A DNA stretch of 64,000 nucleotides from Caballeronia insecticola (GTDB taxonomy: Bacteria; Pseudomonadota; Gammaproteobacteria; Burkholderiales; Burkholderiaceae): the NCBI RefSeq assembly GCF_000402035.1, contig NC_021288.1, forward strand, positions 836,831 to 900,830. Direction: 5' to 3'. The translations under genes were made by a program, and so were the position numbers. Shown one piece after another: positions 16,278 to 24,638 of this stretch; positions within the stretch are counted from its first letter, which is position 1; each line of letters opens with the position of its first letter. The notes below the pieces were generated by a model. That model did no database searches. It was given only the letters and a program-made list of their open reading frames with translations, and was not told the origin of the DNA.

Positions 16278-17441
16278 TCAGGCGCTGGCCGAGAGATGGT
16301 CCGCGAGACGCATCATCATCGTGTCGCAGTCGCGCAGTTGTTCGACCGTCACGAATTCGTCGGGCTTGTGGCCCTGATCCATGCTTCCCGGTCCGCAGAC
16401 CACCGAGGGAATGCCCGCCCGATTGAACAGGCCGCCTTCGGAACCGAAGGCCACCGTGCCGAAATCCGTCGAGCCGCTCAGCATGGCGACGAGACGCGCC
16501 GCTTCGCTTTCCGGCGATGTCGCGAGTCCCGGATACGCCGACAGCGGCTCGAGGCGAATATCCGTGTCCGGCTTCACCGCGCGCATCTTCGGCAATAGCT
16601 CGGCGTTCGCGTAAGTCTGCAATTCATCGGCGACGCGATTCGCATCGAAGCCCGGCAGCGCGCGCACTTCGAAATCGAATTCGCATTCGGCCGGCACAAT
16701 GTTGAGCGCGCGGCCACCCTTGATGACGCCGGTCTGCACCGTCGAGTAAGGCGGATCGAAACGCGTGTCGTGATGCTCGGGCTGCGCAAGTTGCTCGCCG
16801 ATCTCGTCCAGACGATTGATGAGACGCGCCGCATATTGAATCGCGTTGACGCCATACGGCGCGTAGGCCGAATGGCACGCCGCGCCCTTCACCTGACAAC
16901 GCATCGCGAGCTTGCCCTTGTGACCCAGAACCGGCTTGAGCGCGGTCGGCTCGCCGATGACACACAGCACCGGCCTGTGCGCGCGCTTTTCCAGTTCCGC
17001 GAGCATCGGCCGCACGCCGAGGCAGCCGACCTCTTCGTCATACGAGAACGCAAGATGCACCGGCAGCTTCAGATCGCGTTCGATGAAACGCGGCACCGCC
17101 GCCAGCACCGAGGCGAGAAAGCCCTTCATGTCGGCGGTGCCGCGGCCATACAGGCGGCCGTCTTTTTCGGTGAGGCGAAAAGCATCGACGGTCCACGCCT
17201 GACCATCGACGGGCACGACATCCGTATGTCCCGACAGCACGATGCCGCCGCGATTGCGCGGACCGATCGTCGCGAACAGATTTGCCTTGGTGCGGGCGTT
17301 GTTGTAGAAAAGCTCGCTCTCGACGCCGTAACCGGCCAGATACGTCCGCACGAACTCGATCAGTTCCAGATTGGAATCGCGGCTGACGGTTGCGAAGCCG
17401 ATCAGCTTTTCCAGCAGCGCGCGGCTCGTCATGTCACTCAT
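16278..17441 (-). CDS. argE: M20-family deacetylase, acetylornithine deacetylase-like
   Basis: A 387-residue di-zinc hydrolase. The metal-site motifs are SGHTDVVPVDG (about 69-79), GRGTADMKG (about 98-106) and the catalytic DEEVG (about 134-138). The length and the TVSRDSNLELIEF opening match the ArgE subgroup that removes the acetyl group from N-acetylornithine. The surroundings (DUF1028, RidA-like, flavin monooxygenase, NCS1 permease) suggest use in degrading an N-acyl amino compound rather than in arginine synthesis. Its start overlaps the end of the DUF1028 gene by eight bases, which implies translational coupling. Confidence 0.85.
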   Translation of the reverse strand: MSDMTSRALLEKLIGFATVSRDSNLELIEFVRTYLAGYGVESELFYNNARTKANLFATIGPRNRGGIVLSGHTDVVPVDGQAWTVDAFRLTEKDGRLYGRGTADMKGFLASVLAAVPRFIERDLKLPVHLAFSYDEEVGCLGVRPMLAELEKRAHRPVLCVIGEPTALKPVLGHKGKLAMRCQVKGAACHSAYAPYGVNAIQYAARLINRLDEIGEQLAQPEHHDTRFDPPYSTVQTGVIKGGRALNIVPAECEFDFEVRALPGFDANRVADELQTYANAELLPKMRAVKPDTDIRLEPLSAYPGLATSPESEAARLVAMLSGSTDFGTVAFGSEGGLFNRAGIPSVVCGPGSMDQGHKPDEFVTVEQLRDCDTMMMRLADHLSASA

Positions 17442-18111
17442 CGCCCGGCACTCCGTAGCTGGGCGCGGCGGTCGGGTTCAGCGCGCGCGTCACGTAGTCC
17501 TGCATCTGCAGCCTGTAGGCCTGCCACAGCGTATCGAGCTTGCCGATGGGATCGTCGTCGGCCCAATCGACTCGCAGATCGACGAGCGGCCAGCTCATCT
17601 CGCCCGCTATCTTCAGCGCCGCCGAATGCACCGGCCCTGCTTCGCCGCCTGCGGCCATCGCGGCATGCATCGCGGCAAGCAAGCGGTCCGCGAGTGCGCC
17701 CGTGGCGTTCTCGAATGCGGGAATCATCGCTTCGATGACGTGGATGCCCGCCAGCATGTTGCCCGCAGCGACGCATTGATTTCCCGCCACCGCGTGATAG
17801 GTGCCGAGCGCTTCCCTGCCGCTGAAAAATGCGGTGCGGCCTTGCGCGTCGATCACCGTCACCTGCCGGTACTCGCTCCATTCGTTCGCGGCAAGCGCGC
17901 GTTCGAGCGCCGCGGCCGGATCGAGCCGTGCCTGTTGCAGTTGATCGAGAATCTGCGAGCCGAGCGCGGGCAGCGTGACGTTTTGCGTCGCCACCGCGCC
18001 GACGCCCGCGCGCACCCACGGACACCGCGCGCCGACCGCGATGCTCGATGAACTGATCGCGATGCCAAGCTGCCCCGTCTTATCGCAACGTCCGACGATA
18101 GAAAATGTCAT
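17434..18111 (-). CDS. DUF1028 protein, NTN-hydrolase-like
   Basis: A 225-residue protein with the DUF1028 opening MTFSIVGRC, then AVGARCPWVRAGVGAVATQ and GNQCVAAGNML. The family is grouped with N-terminal nucleophile hydrolases, which would make a residue next to the initiator the nucleophile; enzymatic activity in the family is largely uncharacterised. Such proteins often sit beside RidA and amidohydrolase genes, exactly as here: the RidA-like gene is 10 bp upstream and the ArgE-like gene overlaps downstream. A role in cleaving an amide or peptide intermediate is an inference. Confidence 0.85.
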   Translation of the reverse strand: MTFSIVGRCDKTGQLGIAISSSSIAVGARCPWVRAGVGAVATQNVTLPALGSQILDQLQQARLDPAAALERALAANEWSEYRQVTVIDAQGRTAFFSGREALGTYHAVAGNQCVAAGNMLAGIHVIEAMIPAFENATGALADRLLAAMHAAMAAGGEAGPVHSAALKIAGEMSWPLVDLRVDWADDDPIGKLDTLWQAYRLQMQDYVTRALNPTAAPSYGVPGDE

Positions 18112-18121
18112 GTGCCCTCCA

Positions 18122-18559
18122 TCAGGCCTGAGGCGGCGTCCAGCCTTCCGGAATGACCGCGATCACGTCGATTTCCATCAGCCATTCCGGCTGGCCGAGC
18201 GCGACGACGGTCAGTCCCGTCGAAATCGGAAACACGCCCTTCAGCCACTTGCCGACTTCGCGATACACCGGTTCGCGAAAGCGCACATCGGTGAGATACG
18301 TCGTCGTCTTGACGATATGAGAGAGATCGCTTCCCGCTTCTTCCAGCAATTGCTTGACGTTCTTCATCGCCTGCTCGGCCTGCGCGCGCGGATCGCCGAG
18401 CCCGACGAGATTGCCCGAAAAATCCGTGCCGATCTGGCCGCGCACATACACGGTGTTGCCCGCGCGCACGGCCTGGCAGAGATCGTTGTCGAGCGTCTGG
18501 TTCGGGTACGTATCCTTCGTGTTGAACATGCGGATACGGGTATGCGTTGGTTGGCTCAT
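18122..18559 (-). CDS. RidA/YjgF-family protein lacking the usual active-site Arg
   Basis: A 145-residue member of the Rid family; the pattern GNTVYVRGQIGTDFSG, then GSDLSHIVKTTTYLTD, is clear. Canonical RidA enzymes hydrolyse reactive enamines/imines from PLP enzymes using an Arg in a PARS-type motif. Here the corresponding segment reads FPISTGLTVVAL, with Ser113 where that Arg should be. It therefore probably belongs to a non-RidA subgroup, and may have a different reaction or only bind ligands. It lies in a tight string with the DUF1028 and ArgE-like genes, and 43 bp downstream of the flavin monooxygenase gene. Confidence 0.88.
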   Translation of the reverse strand: MSQPTHTRIRMFNTKDTYPNQTLDNDLCQAVRAGNTVYVRGQIGTDFSGNLVGLGDPRAQAEQAMKNVKQLLEEAGSDLSHIVKTTTYLTDVRFREPVYREVGKWLKGVFPISTGLTVVALGQPEWLMEIDVIAVIPEGWTPPQA

Positions 18560-18602
18560 CGATGCACCTTGGTACTGAAGAATGACTGAGGAAAGTTTGA
18601 AA

Positions 18603-19928
18603 TCAGTTGACGCCTACTTCGCTCGTCGTGTGTACGGACGATTCGGCAGACGAGCGTTCGGTGCGAGCTTGCGGCGCATCGTAATAAGCGAGGTATTTGC
18701 GCTGCGTGACGATGTGATCGGCAATGTGCTTCGCGTCATGCCACACGCCCCAGATGAACGCGGAGCCGCGCCGCGAGAGCCACGGCAAGCCGAGAAAATA
18801 GATGCCCGGCTCCTTCGCGACGCCGCGCTGATGCCGGGGCTTGCCTTTGTCGTCGAATGCATCGACTTGCAGCCAGCCGAAATCGACGGCATAGCCCGTC
18901 GCCCAAATGATCGAGGTCACGCCTGCCTGCGCCAGATCGAGTTCGGCGAGCGGATGCGTCATGCAGTCCGGATCGGCGGGAATGATGCGGGCTTCGGGCT
19001 CCTCGGGAAGATCGAGGCCGTTGCGCGCGGCGTAGGCATCGGCTGCATCGAGCAGCGACAGATAGTTCTCGTCGCCGCGCCGGATGTTATCCGCGAGATC
19101 GGCTTCGAACGTCACGATGTCGCCATCGAACGATTTCGTCAGGCCGACGAGCGTGATGCCCTGATGCGCGAGACGCCTGAAATCCACCGTCTGGCCGCCA
19201 CGCGCGCCGCTCACGGCAATCGTCACGTGTTCGCGGCCGGGCTTCATGACTTCCGCGTCCCATTCGCCGAGCACGCCGAGCCACCAGCAGAAATCGCGGC
19301 CGCGATAACCGCGCGGCGGACGATCATGCGCACCCACTGAAAGATAAACGCGTCTGCCCGCGCGCTGCAATTCATCGGCGATCTGCACGCCCGACGATCC
19401 CGCGCCGACCACCAGCACGCCGCCTTCGGGCAACTGCGCAGGATTGCGATAGTCGGCCGAGTGAATCTGCGTGAGATGCGTAGCGTTAGGCGCGATCGGC
19501 GGAATGACCGGCCGCTGAAACGGCCCCGTCGCGACGACAACGCGATTCGCCTCGATCGTTCCGTCCGATGTTTCGACCGTAAAGCCCGGGCGTCCCGCAT
19601 TGCGCACGACCTTCTTCACGTCGACGCCGGTGCGGATAGGCGCATCGAACTTTCTCGCGTAAGCGACGAAATAATCCGCGACCTGTTCCTTCGATGCAAA
19701 CGCGTTCGGATCGAAGTCGGCGAATTCGAGGTTGGGAAAACGGTCGTGCCATGCGGGGCCGTTGGCGACCAGCGAATCCCATCGTCCGGTGCGCCAGCGT
19801 TCGGCAATGCGGTCGCGTTCCAGCACGAGATGCGGCACGCCGAGCTTGCTCAGATGCTCGCTCATCGCGACGCCCGCCTGCCCTGCGCCGACCACGAGCG
19901 TATCGATTGACGTTGTTTCCACTGTCAT
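18603..19928 (-). CDS. Flavin-containing monooxygenase (CzcO/YUCCA-like)
   Basis: A 441-residue NAD(P)/FAD oxidoreductase. The FAD-binding motif VGAGQAG is at 13-19 and the NADPH-binding motif VVGAGSSG lies near 174-181. The WRTGRWDSL segment and the ATGY motif (IIWATGYAVDFGW, about 338-350) are typical of CzcO/YUCCA-type flavin monooxygenases, which oxygenate N-, S- or carbonyl-containing substrates. It is first in the left arm of the catabolic locus and divergent from the LysR gene at 20120, which probably controls it. Substrate unknown. Confidence 0.87.
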   Translation of the reverse strand: MTVETTSIDTLVVGAGQAGVAMSEHLSKLGVPHLVLERDRIAERWRTGRWDSLVANGPAWHDRFPNLEFADFDPNAFASKEQVADYFVAYARKFDAPIRTGVDVKKVVRNAGRPGFTVETSDGTIEANRVVVATGPFQRPVIPPIAPNATHLTQIHSADYRNPAQLPEGGVLVVGAGSSGVQIADELQRAGRRVYLSVGAHDRPPRGYRGRDFCWWLGVLGEWDAEVMKPGREHVTIAVSGARGGQTVDFRRLAHQGITLVGLTKSFDGDIVTFEADLADNIRRGDENYLSLLDAADAYAARNGLDLPEEPEARIIPADPDCMTHPLAELDLAQAGVTSIIWATGYAVDFGWLQVDAFDDKGKPRHQRGVAKEPGIYFLGLPWLSRRGSAFIWGVWHDAKHIADHIVTQRKYLAYYDAPQARTERSSAESSVHTTSEVGVN

Positions 19929-20119
19929 GGCTATGTCCTTCCGAAAGACCGTTTATCTGCGTGATGTCTTCGTGAAAATCTACGCGCCCCGACAGAATCC
20001 GAAAAATATATTTAAAAAATGCATAGCATCGGATTTGGCTATGCAGTCATTTTTGACGGCTTCACAATGCCGCCGAACGAAAGAACGAAAGAACGAACGC
20101 CGGTCATGGAGCATCGTCG
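19929..20119. promoter_or_regulatory. Divergent control region between monooxygenase and LysR genes
   Basis: A 191-bp region with an AT-rich core around 19995-20025. Divergent placement beside a LysR gene suggests its operator lies here. A T-N11-A type site could be drawn in the AT-rich core, but too many fit to choose one. The repeat at 20075-20098 also lies inside. Confidence 0.5.
20075..20098 (+). repeat. Three tandem 8-bp units in a LysR leader
   Basis: GAACGAAA occurs twice in a row, followed by GAACGAAC. The block ends 21 bp before the LysR start codon and so lies in the likely 5' untranslated region. Such a unit could vary in number by slippage. Confidence 0.8.
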
Positions 20120-21046
20120 ATGGAAAACCTTCCCTTGCGCTATTCGTTGCGCCAGTTGCGCTACTTTGTCGTCACGGCGGAAGCGTTGTCGTTCACTGCG
20201 GCGGCGCGGCGTCTGCATATTTCGCAGCCTTCGATCTCGACGGCACTCGCAGACCTCGAAGAGTCATTCGGCGTGCAACTCTTCATACGACATCACGCGA
20301 GCGGTCTGTCCCTCACGCAAGCGGGCCGCGACCTGCTCGGCCAGGCGCGCAATCTCCTGAAGATCGCCGAAGAATTGCAGATGGCCGCGAAAGAGATGGA
20401 CGGCGGCATGACCGGATCGATCGCGCTCGGCTGTCTCGTCTCACTCGCGCCGCCTTTGATGCCGGGGCTCATCAGCCGCTTCACGGCGGGACACGCGGGC
20501 ATTTCGTTTCGCACGGTCGAGGCGCATCAGGACGGTCTCCTGCGTGGCTTGCACGACGGTTCGCTCGACATCGCGCTGACCTATAGCCTCGATCTCACCG
20601 AGAATATCGCGTTCACGCCGCTGCTGTCCCTGCCGCCTTACGCGATCCTGCCGAAGACGCATCGCCTCGCACGCGCGCGCCGCGTATCGCTTGCCGATCT
20701 GCTGCCGGAGCCTTACGTGATGCTCGATCTGCCGCACAGCCGCGAGTATTTCGCCGCGCTCTTCGACGCTGTCGGGAGCCGTCCGGTGCCTGCGTTTCGC
20801 TCGTCGCAGCCGGAGGTCGTGCGCGGCATGGTGGCCAACGGTCTGGGCTACAGCATCCTCAACTTTCCGCTTAAATCGAATCGCACGGTAGACGGCGAAG
20901 ACTTCGTGATTAAGCGCTTCAAGGACAACGTGAACGCAACGACGCTCGGCATCGCGCAATCGCGCACGATGCGGCCGCGTCAGGTGGTGCATCGCTTCTC
21001 GTCGTTTTGCGAGACGTATATCCGTCGCCTGCGTATCGATAACTAG
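20120..21046 (+). CDS. LysR-family regulator of the catabolic locus
   Basis: A 308-residue LysR protein. The HTH (about 20-60) includes FTAAARRLHISQPSISTALA, and the effector domain has ALGCLVSLAPPLMPGL and the late ANGLGYSILNFP. It lies between the monooxygenase arm (divergent) and the Rieske/ABC transporter arm (164 bp downstream, same strand), so it is the natural candidate regulator of both. The start at 20120 gives a full-length HTH; no strong ribosome-binding site is visible. Confidence 0.9.
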   Translation: MENLPLRYSLRQLRYFVVTAEALSFTAAARRLHISQPSISTALADLEESFGVQLFIRHHASGLSLTQAGRDLLGQARNLLKIAEELQMAAKEMDGGMTGSIALGCLVSLAPPLMPGLISRFTAGHAGISFRTVEAHQDGLLRGLHDGSLDIALTYSLDLTENIAFTPLLSLPPYAILPKTHRLARARRVSLADLLPEPYVMLDLPHSREYFAALFDAVGSRPVPAFRSSQPEVVRGMVANGLGYSILNFPLKSNRTVDGEDFVIKRFKDNVNATTLGIAQSRTMRPRQVVHRFSSFCETYIRRLRIDN

Positions 21047-21210
21047 CGGGATAACTAGCGGACCCGCTGCATAGCCAAAAGCTTTGCTTTGTATCCGAAA
21101 ACAATATTTTGGCTGGCAATTTGGCTTGATAGATTGATGTTCAGGTTGAGCGCAACATCTTGAAGCCCGGCGTCGGCGCGCGCTCGCGGGGAACGGACTC
21201 GGAGGACTTC

Positions 21211-22359
21211 ATGGCAGATCCGGCAAGCACGATTGCAGTACACACGCTCGTCGATGCGTTGCGGTCGAATTGCGAACGACCATTCAGCGACGCGCATGCC
21301 ATGCCGCCCGGCGTCTATACATCGGCCGAGTTTCTGTCGCTCGAAGAACGCGCGATCTTTGCGCGCGAATGGCAATGCGTCGGGCGCGCGAGTGCGTTGC
21401 AGGCGCCCGGCGACTATCTGACGGCGCAGATCGGCGCGCAGCCGATTGTCGTGTTGCGCGACGAGCAGATGCAACTCAAGGCGATGTCGAACGTGTGCCT
21501 GCATCGCATGTCGGTGCTGCTGGAAGGGCGCGGCAACGTGCGCCGCATCGTGTGTCCTTATCACGCGTGGAATTATTCGCTGGACGGCGCATTGAAGGGC
21601 GCACCGCTGATGGAGCGGCAAGCGGGCTTCTGCAAGGAAAGCTACATGCTGCCCGCGGTGCGCTGCGAAGAATGGCAAGGCTGGATCTATGTGACGCTCG
21701 ACGATAACGCGCCGCCCGTGCAGCAGCAGCTTGCGGAGTTGAGCGAGCTGATCGGCGCGTACGGCATGGCGGACTACATCGAAACGTTCTATGAAGAACA
21801 CGTGTGGGACACGAACTGGAAGATCCTCGCGGAAAACTTCATGGAGAGCTATCACTTGCCGATGCTGCATCGCGCGACCGTCGGTCCGCATTCGAAGCTC
21901 GAAGAGATGGAATGTCCGCCGGGTTATCCCGCGTTCAACTATCACTGGATTACGAAGGAAGCGAGCTTGCCTATCGGCAATGCGCATCCGGATAACACGC
22001 GATTGACGGGCCACTGGCGCAAGACGACCGCTTTGCTCGCGATCTATCCGACGCATCTCGTCACGCTCACGCCCGGCTATTTCTGGTATCTCGCGTTGCA
22101 GCCGCGCGGCGTGGGGCACGTGCATATCCGCTTCGGCGGCGGGCTTGCGCCTGAGTTCATCTCGGACCCGGAAGCGAACGCGCACATGACCACGCTCAAG
22201 AAGCTGCTCGACGAAGTGAACGCGGAAGACAAGCGCGGCGTGCAAGCCGTGTTTCGCGGCGTGCATGCGCCGCTCGCGAAGCCGGGACACCTGAGTCATC
22301 TCGAACGGCCCAATTACGACTTCGCGCGCTATCTCGCGGCGAAGGTCGCACAGCACTGA
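21211..22359 (+). CDS. Rieske non-haem iron oxygenase, CntA-like
   Basis: A 382-residue oxygenase alpha subunit. The Rieske [2Fe-2S] ligands are C96-x-H98 and C115-x2-H118. The mononuclear iron site is in ENFMESYHLPMLH, with His215 and His220. The electron-bridging position is Glu212 rather than the usual Asp, a trait known from carnitine oxygenase CntA. The whole protein resembles the CntA/GbcA group that demethylates or cleaves quaternary amines. The start at ATG 21211 follows GGAGGA by four bases. It is 18 bp upstream of a polyamine-type ABC importer operon, which would bring in the substrate. No reductase partner gene is in the window. Confidence 0.86.
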   Translation: MADPASTIAVHTLVDALRSNCERPFSDAHAMPPGVYTSAEFLSLEERAIFAREWQCVGRASALQAPGDYLTAQIGAQPIVVLRDEQMQLKAMSNVCLHRMSVLLEGRGNVRRIVCPYHAWNYSLDGALKGAPLMERQAGFCKESYMLPAVRCEEWQGWIYVTLDDNAPPVQQQLAELSELIGAYGMADYIETFYEEHVWDTNWKILAENFMESYHLPMLHRATVGPHSKLEEMECPPGYPAFNYHWITKEASLPIGNAHPDNTRLTGHWRKTTALLAIYPTHLVTLTPGYFWYLALQPRGVGHVHIRFGGGLAPEFISDPEANAHMTTLKKLLDEVNAEDKRGVQAVFRGVHAPLAKPGHLSHLERPNYDFARYLAAKVAQH

Positions 22360-22377
22360 AGACAGGACGCGATCACG

Positions 22378-23559
22378 ATGTCAAACCCTTCCTTCATTTC
22401 CTTCGCCGGGGTGAGCAAATCGTACGACGGTGTGCATTCCGTCGTGGAGGATCTGAATCTCGACGTGCGCCGCGGAGAATTCCTGTCGCTGCTCGGGCCA
22501 TCGGGTTCGGGCAAGACCACCACGCTGATGATGCTCGCGGGCTTTGAAACGCCGACGCAAGGCGAGATTCGCCTCGATGGCAAGCGTCTGGACGACAAGC
22601 CGCCGCATCAGCGCGACATCGGCATGGTGTTTCAGAACTACGCGCTGTTTCCGCATCTGACGATTGCGGAGAACGTCGCGTTTCCGCTCTCCGTGCGGCG
22701 CGTGAGCCGCGCCGAGCAGAAGGTGCGTGTGAAGCGCGCGCTGGAAATGATCGAGTTGCCGCATCTGGCGAACCGGCGTCCGGCGCAACTGTCGGGCGGC
22801 CAGCAGCAGCGCGTCGCGCTCGCGCGGGCGCTCGTGTTCGAGCCTTCCGTCGTGCTGATGGACGAGCCGCTCGGCGCGCTCGACAAACGTCTGCGCGAAA
22901 CGATGCAATACGAAATCATGCGGCTGCATCGCGAGTTGTCGCTCACGGTCGTGTATGTCACGCACGATCAGGCCGAAGCCCTCACCATGTCCGACCGCGT
23001 TGCCGTGTTTTCCGATGGCCGCATCCAGCAGGCCGCCACGCCGAGCGAGCTGTACGAGAACGCGCAGAACGCGTTCGTCGCGAACTTCGTCGGCGAGAAC
23101 AACGGGCTCACGGGGCGCGTGGTCAGTGCGAACGGCGAATGGGCGACGCTCGCGCTCTCCGATGGCAGCGTCATTCGCGGCCGCTGCGAGCAAGGCCTGC
23201 GCGCCGGCGACGATGCGATGCTCGCGTTGCGCCCCGAGCGCGCGCACATTGCCGGCGCGGACAGCACGCATGCCGACGAGCACAGCAATGTGGTGCAGGC
23301 GCGCGTCGAAGAACTCGTGTATTGCGGCGATCATCATCGCGTGCATCTGAAGCTCGGCTCGCGCGATTCGCTCGTCGTGAAAGTGCCCAACACCCAGCGT
23401 CACGCGCTGCCTGCGGCCGGCAGCACGATCGAAATTGCATGGCGTCACGACGACTGCAAGATTCTCGCGATGATGGCGCCGAAAAGCGCGCCCGCGATTG
23501 CCCCGACCACCCCGCCGTCACCTTCCCTCATCTCGACCGCACCCGCAGGAGCCAACTGA
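22378..23559 (+). CDS. ABC importer ATPase, PotA-like
   Basis: A 393-residue ATPase. Walker A GPSGSGKTT (about 41-49), signature LSGGQQQR, Walker B VVLMDEPLGALD and the switch THDQ are all intact. A C-terminal TOBE-type domain (about 240-360) places it in the spermidine/putrescine/Fe(III) group (CUT1/PotA-like). The last 30 residues are a Pro/Ala-rich tail. It is followed after one base by the binding-protein gene and then two permeases, giving a complete importer. The substrate is inferred to be a cationic or quaternary amine from family and context only. Confidence 0.92.
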   Translation: MSNPSFISFAGVSKSYDGVHSVVEDLNLDVRRGEFLSLLGPSGSGKTTTLMMLAGFETPTQGEIRLDGKRLDDKPPHQRDIGMVFQNYALFPHLTIAENVAFPLSVRRVSRAEQKVRVKRALEMIELPHLANRRPAQLSGGQQQRVALARALVFEPSVVLMDEPLGALDKRLRETMQYEIMRLHRELSLTVVYVTHDQAEALTMSDRVAVFSDGRIQQAATPSELYENAQNAFVANFVGENNGLTGRVVSANGEWATLALSDGSVIRGRCEQGLRAGDDAMLALRPERAHIAGADSTHADEHSNVVQARVEELVYCGDHHRVHLKLGSRDSLVVKVPNTQRHALPAAGSTIEIAWRHDDCKILAMMAPKSAPAIAPTTPPSPSLISTAPAGAN

Positions 23560-23560
23560 C

Positions 23561-24607
23561 ATGCGCACCCACATCAAAGCACAATGCGCCGCACTCGCTG
23601 TTATCGCGTTCGGCAGCGCCGCCGCCCACGCGGCCACGACGCTGTCCGTCGTGACCTTCGGCGGCGCGTATGAAGCCGCTGCAAAAAAGGCTTATTTCGA
23701 GCCATTTACGCAGGCGACCGGCATCGGCTTCTCGACCGAATCGTATGACGGCGGCCTCGCCAAACTCTCCGCGATGGAGCAGGCCAAGAACACGACGTGG
23801 GATCTGATCGACCTCGAAACCAACGACGCGATCACCGCCTGCGACGAAGGCCTGCTCAAGAAGTTTGACAAGAAGACACTCGGCAAGACGAGCGACTTCA
23901 TTCCCGGTTCGATCAGCGATTGCGCGGTCGCGAGCATGGTCTGGTCCACCGTCTATGCGTACGATGCGAGCAAGCTGAAGACCGCGCCGACCACGGTCAA
24001 CGACTTCTTCGACCTGCAGAAATTCCCCGGCAAGCGCGGCCTGCGCAAGTCGCCGAAAGTATCGATGGAATGGGCGCTGATCGCCGACGGCGTCGATCCG
24101 AAAGATGTCTACAAGGTGCTCGGCACGCCCGCGGGCGTCGATCGCGCGTTCAAGAAGCTCGACACGATCAAGAAGAACATCGTGTGGTGGGAGTCGGGCG
24201 CGCAGGCGCCGCAGTTGCTCGCGGACGGCGCGGTCGCGATGACGCAGGTGTACAACGGCCGCATCGACGATGCCGCGAAGAAGGACAACAAGCCGTTCAA
24301 GGCCGTGTGGGACGCGCAGGTCTACGACTTCGAATGGTGGGGCATTCCGGCGGGCGCGAAGCACGCCGACGACGCCGCGAAGTTCATCGTCTCGGCGTCG
24401 CAGCCGAAGTCGTATGCGGATCTGTCGAAGTACATCGCGTATGCGCCGCCGCGCAAGGACGCGATCGCGCTCATCGACAAGCAGCGTCTCGCCGACCTGC
24501 CGACCGCGCCGGACAACTTCAAGCGCGCGGTGCAGATCAACGCGAACTTCTGGGCCGACAACGCGGACCAGATCAACAAGCGTTTCCAGGTCTGGCTGAC
24601 GCAGTAA
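23561..24607 (+). CDS. Periplasmic solute-binding protein, PotD-like
   Basis: A 348-residue binding protein with a Sec signal peptide (residues 1-24, ending AAAHA). The mature start TLSVVTFGGAYEAAAKKAY and the closing-domain segment KNIVWWESGAQ, followed by WWGIPAGAKHADDAAKFIV, are typical of the spermidine/putrescine-binding class. The ATG at 23561 follows AGGAG, which lies inside the end of the ATPase gene. It supplies substrate specificity to the transporter; ligand not known. Confidence 0.9.
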   Translation: MRTHIKAQCAALAVIAFGSAAAHAATTLSVVTFGGAYEAAAKKAYFEPFTQATGIGFSTESYDGGLAKLSAMEQAKNTTWDLIDLETNDAITACDEGLLKKFDKKTLGKTSDFIPGSISDCAVASMVWSTVYAYDASKLKTAPTTVNDFFDLQKFPGKRGLRKSPKVSMEWALIADGVDPKDVYKVLGTPAGVDRAFKKLDTIKKNIVWWESGAQAPQLLADGAVAMTQVYNGRIDDAAKKDNKPFKAVWDAQVYDFEWWGIPAGAKHADDAAKFIVSASQPKSYADLSKYIAYAPPRKDAIALIDKQRLADLPTAPDNFKRAVQINANFWADNADQINKRFQVWLTQ

Positions 24608-24638
24608 CGGCAGCGCACGATCAGAGGACAGACACGAT

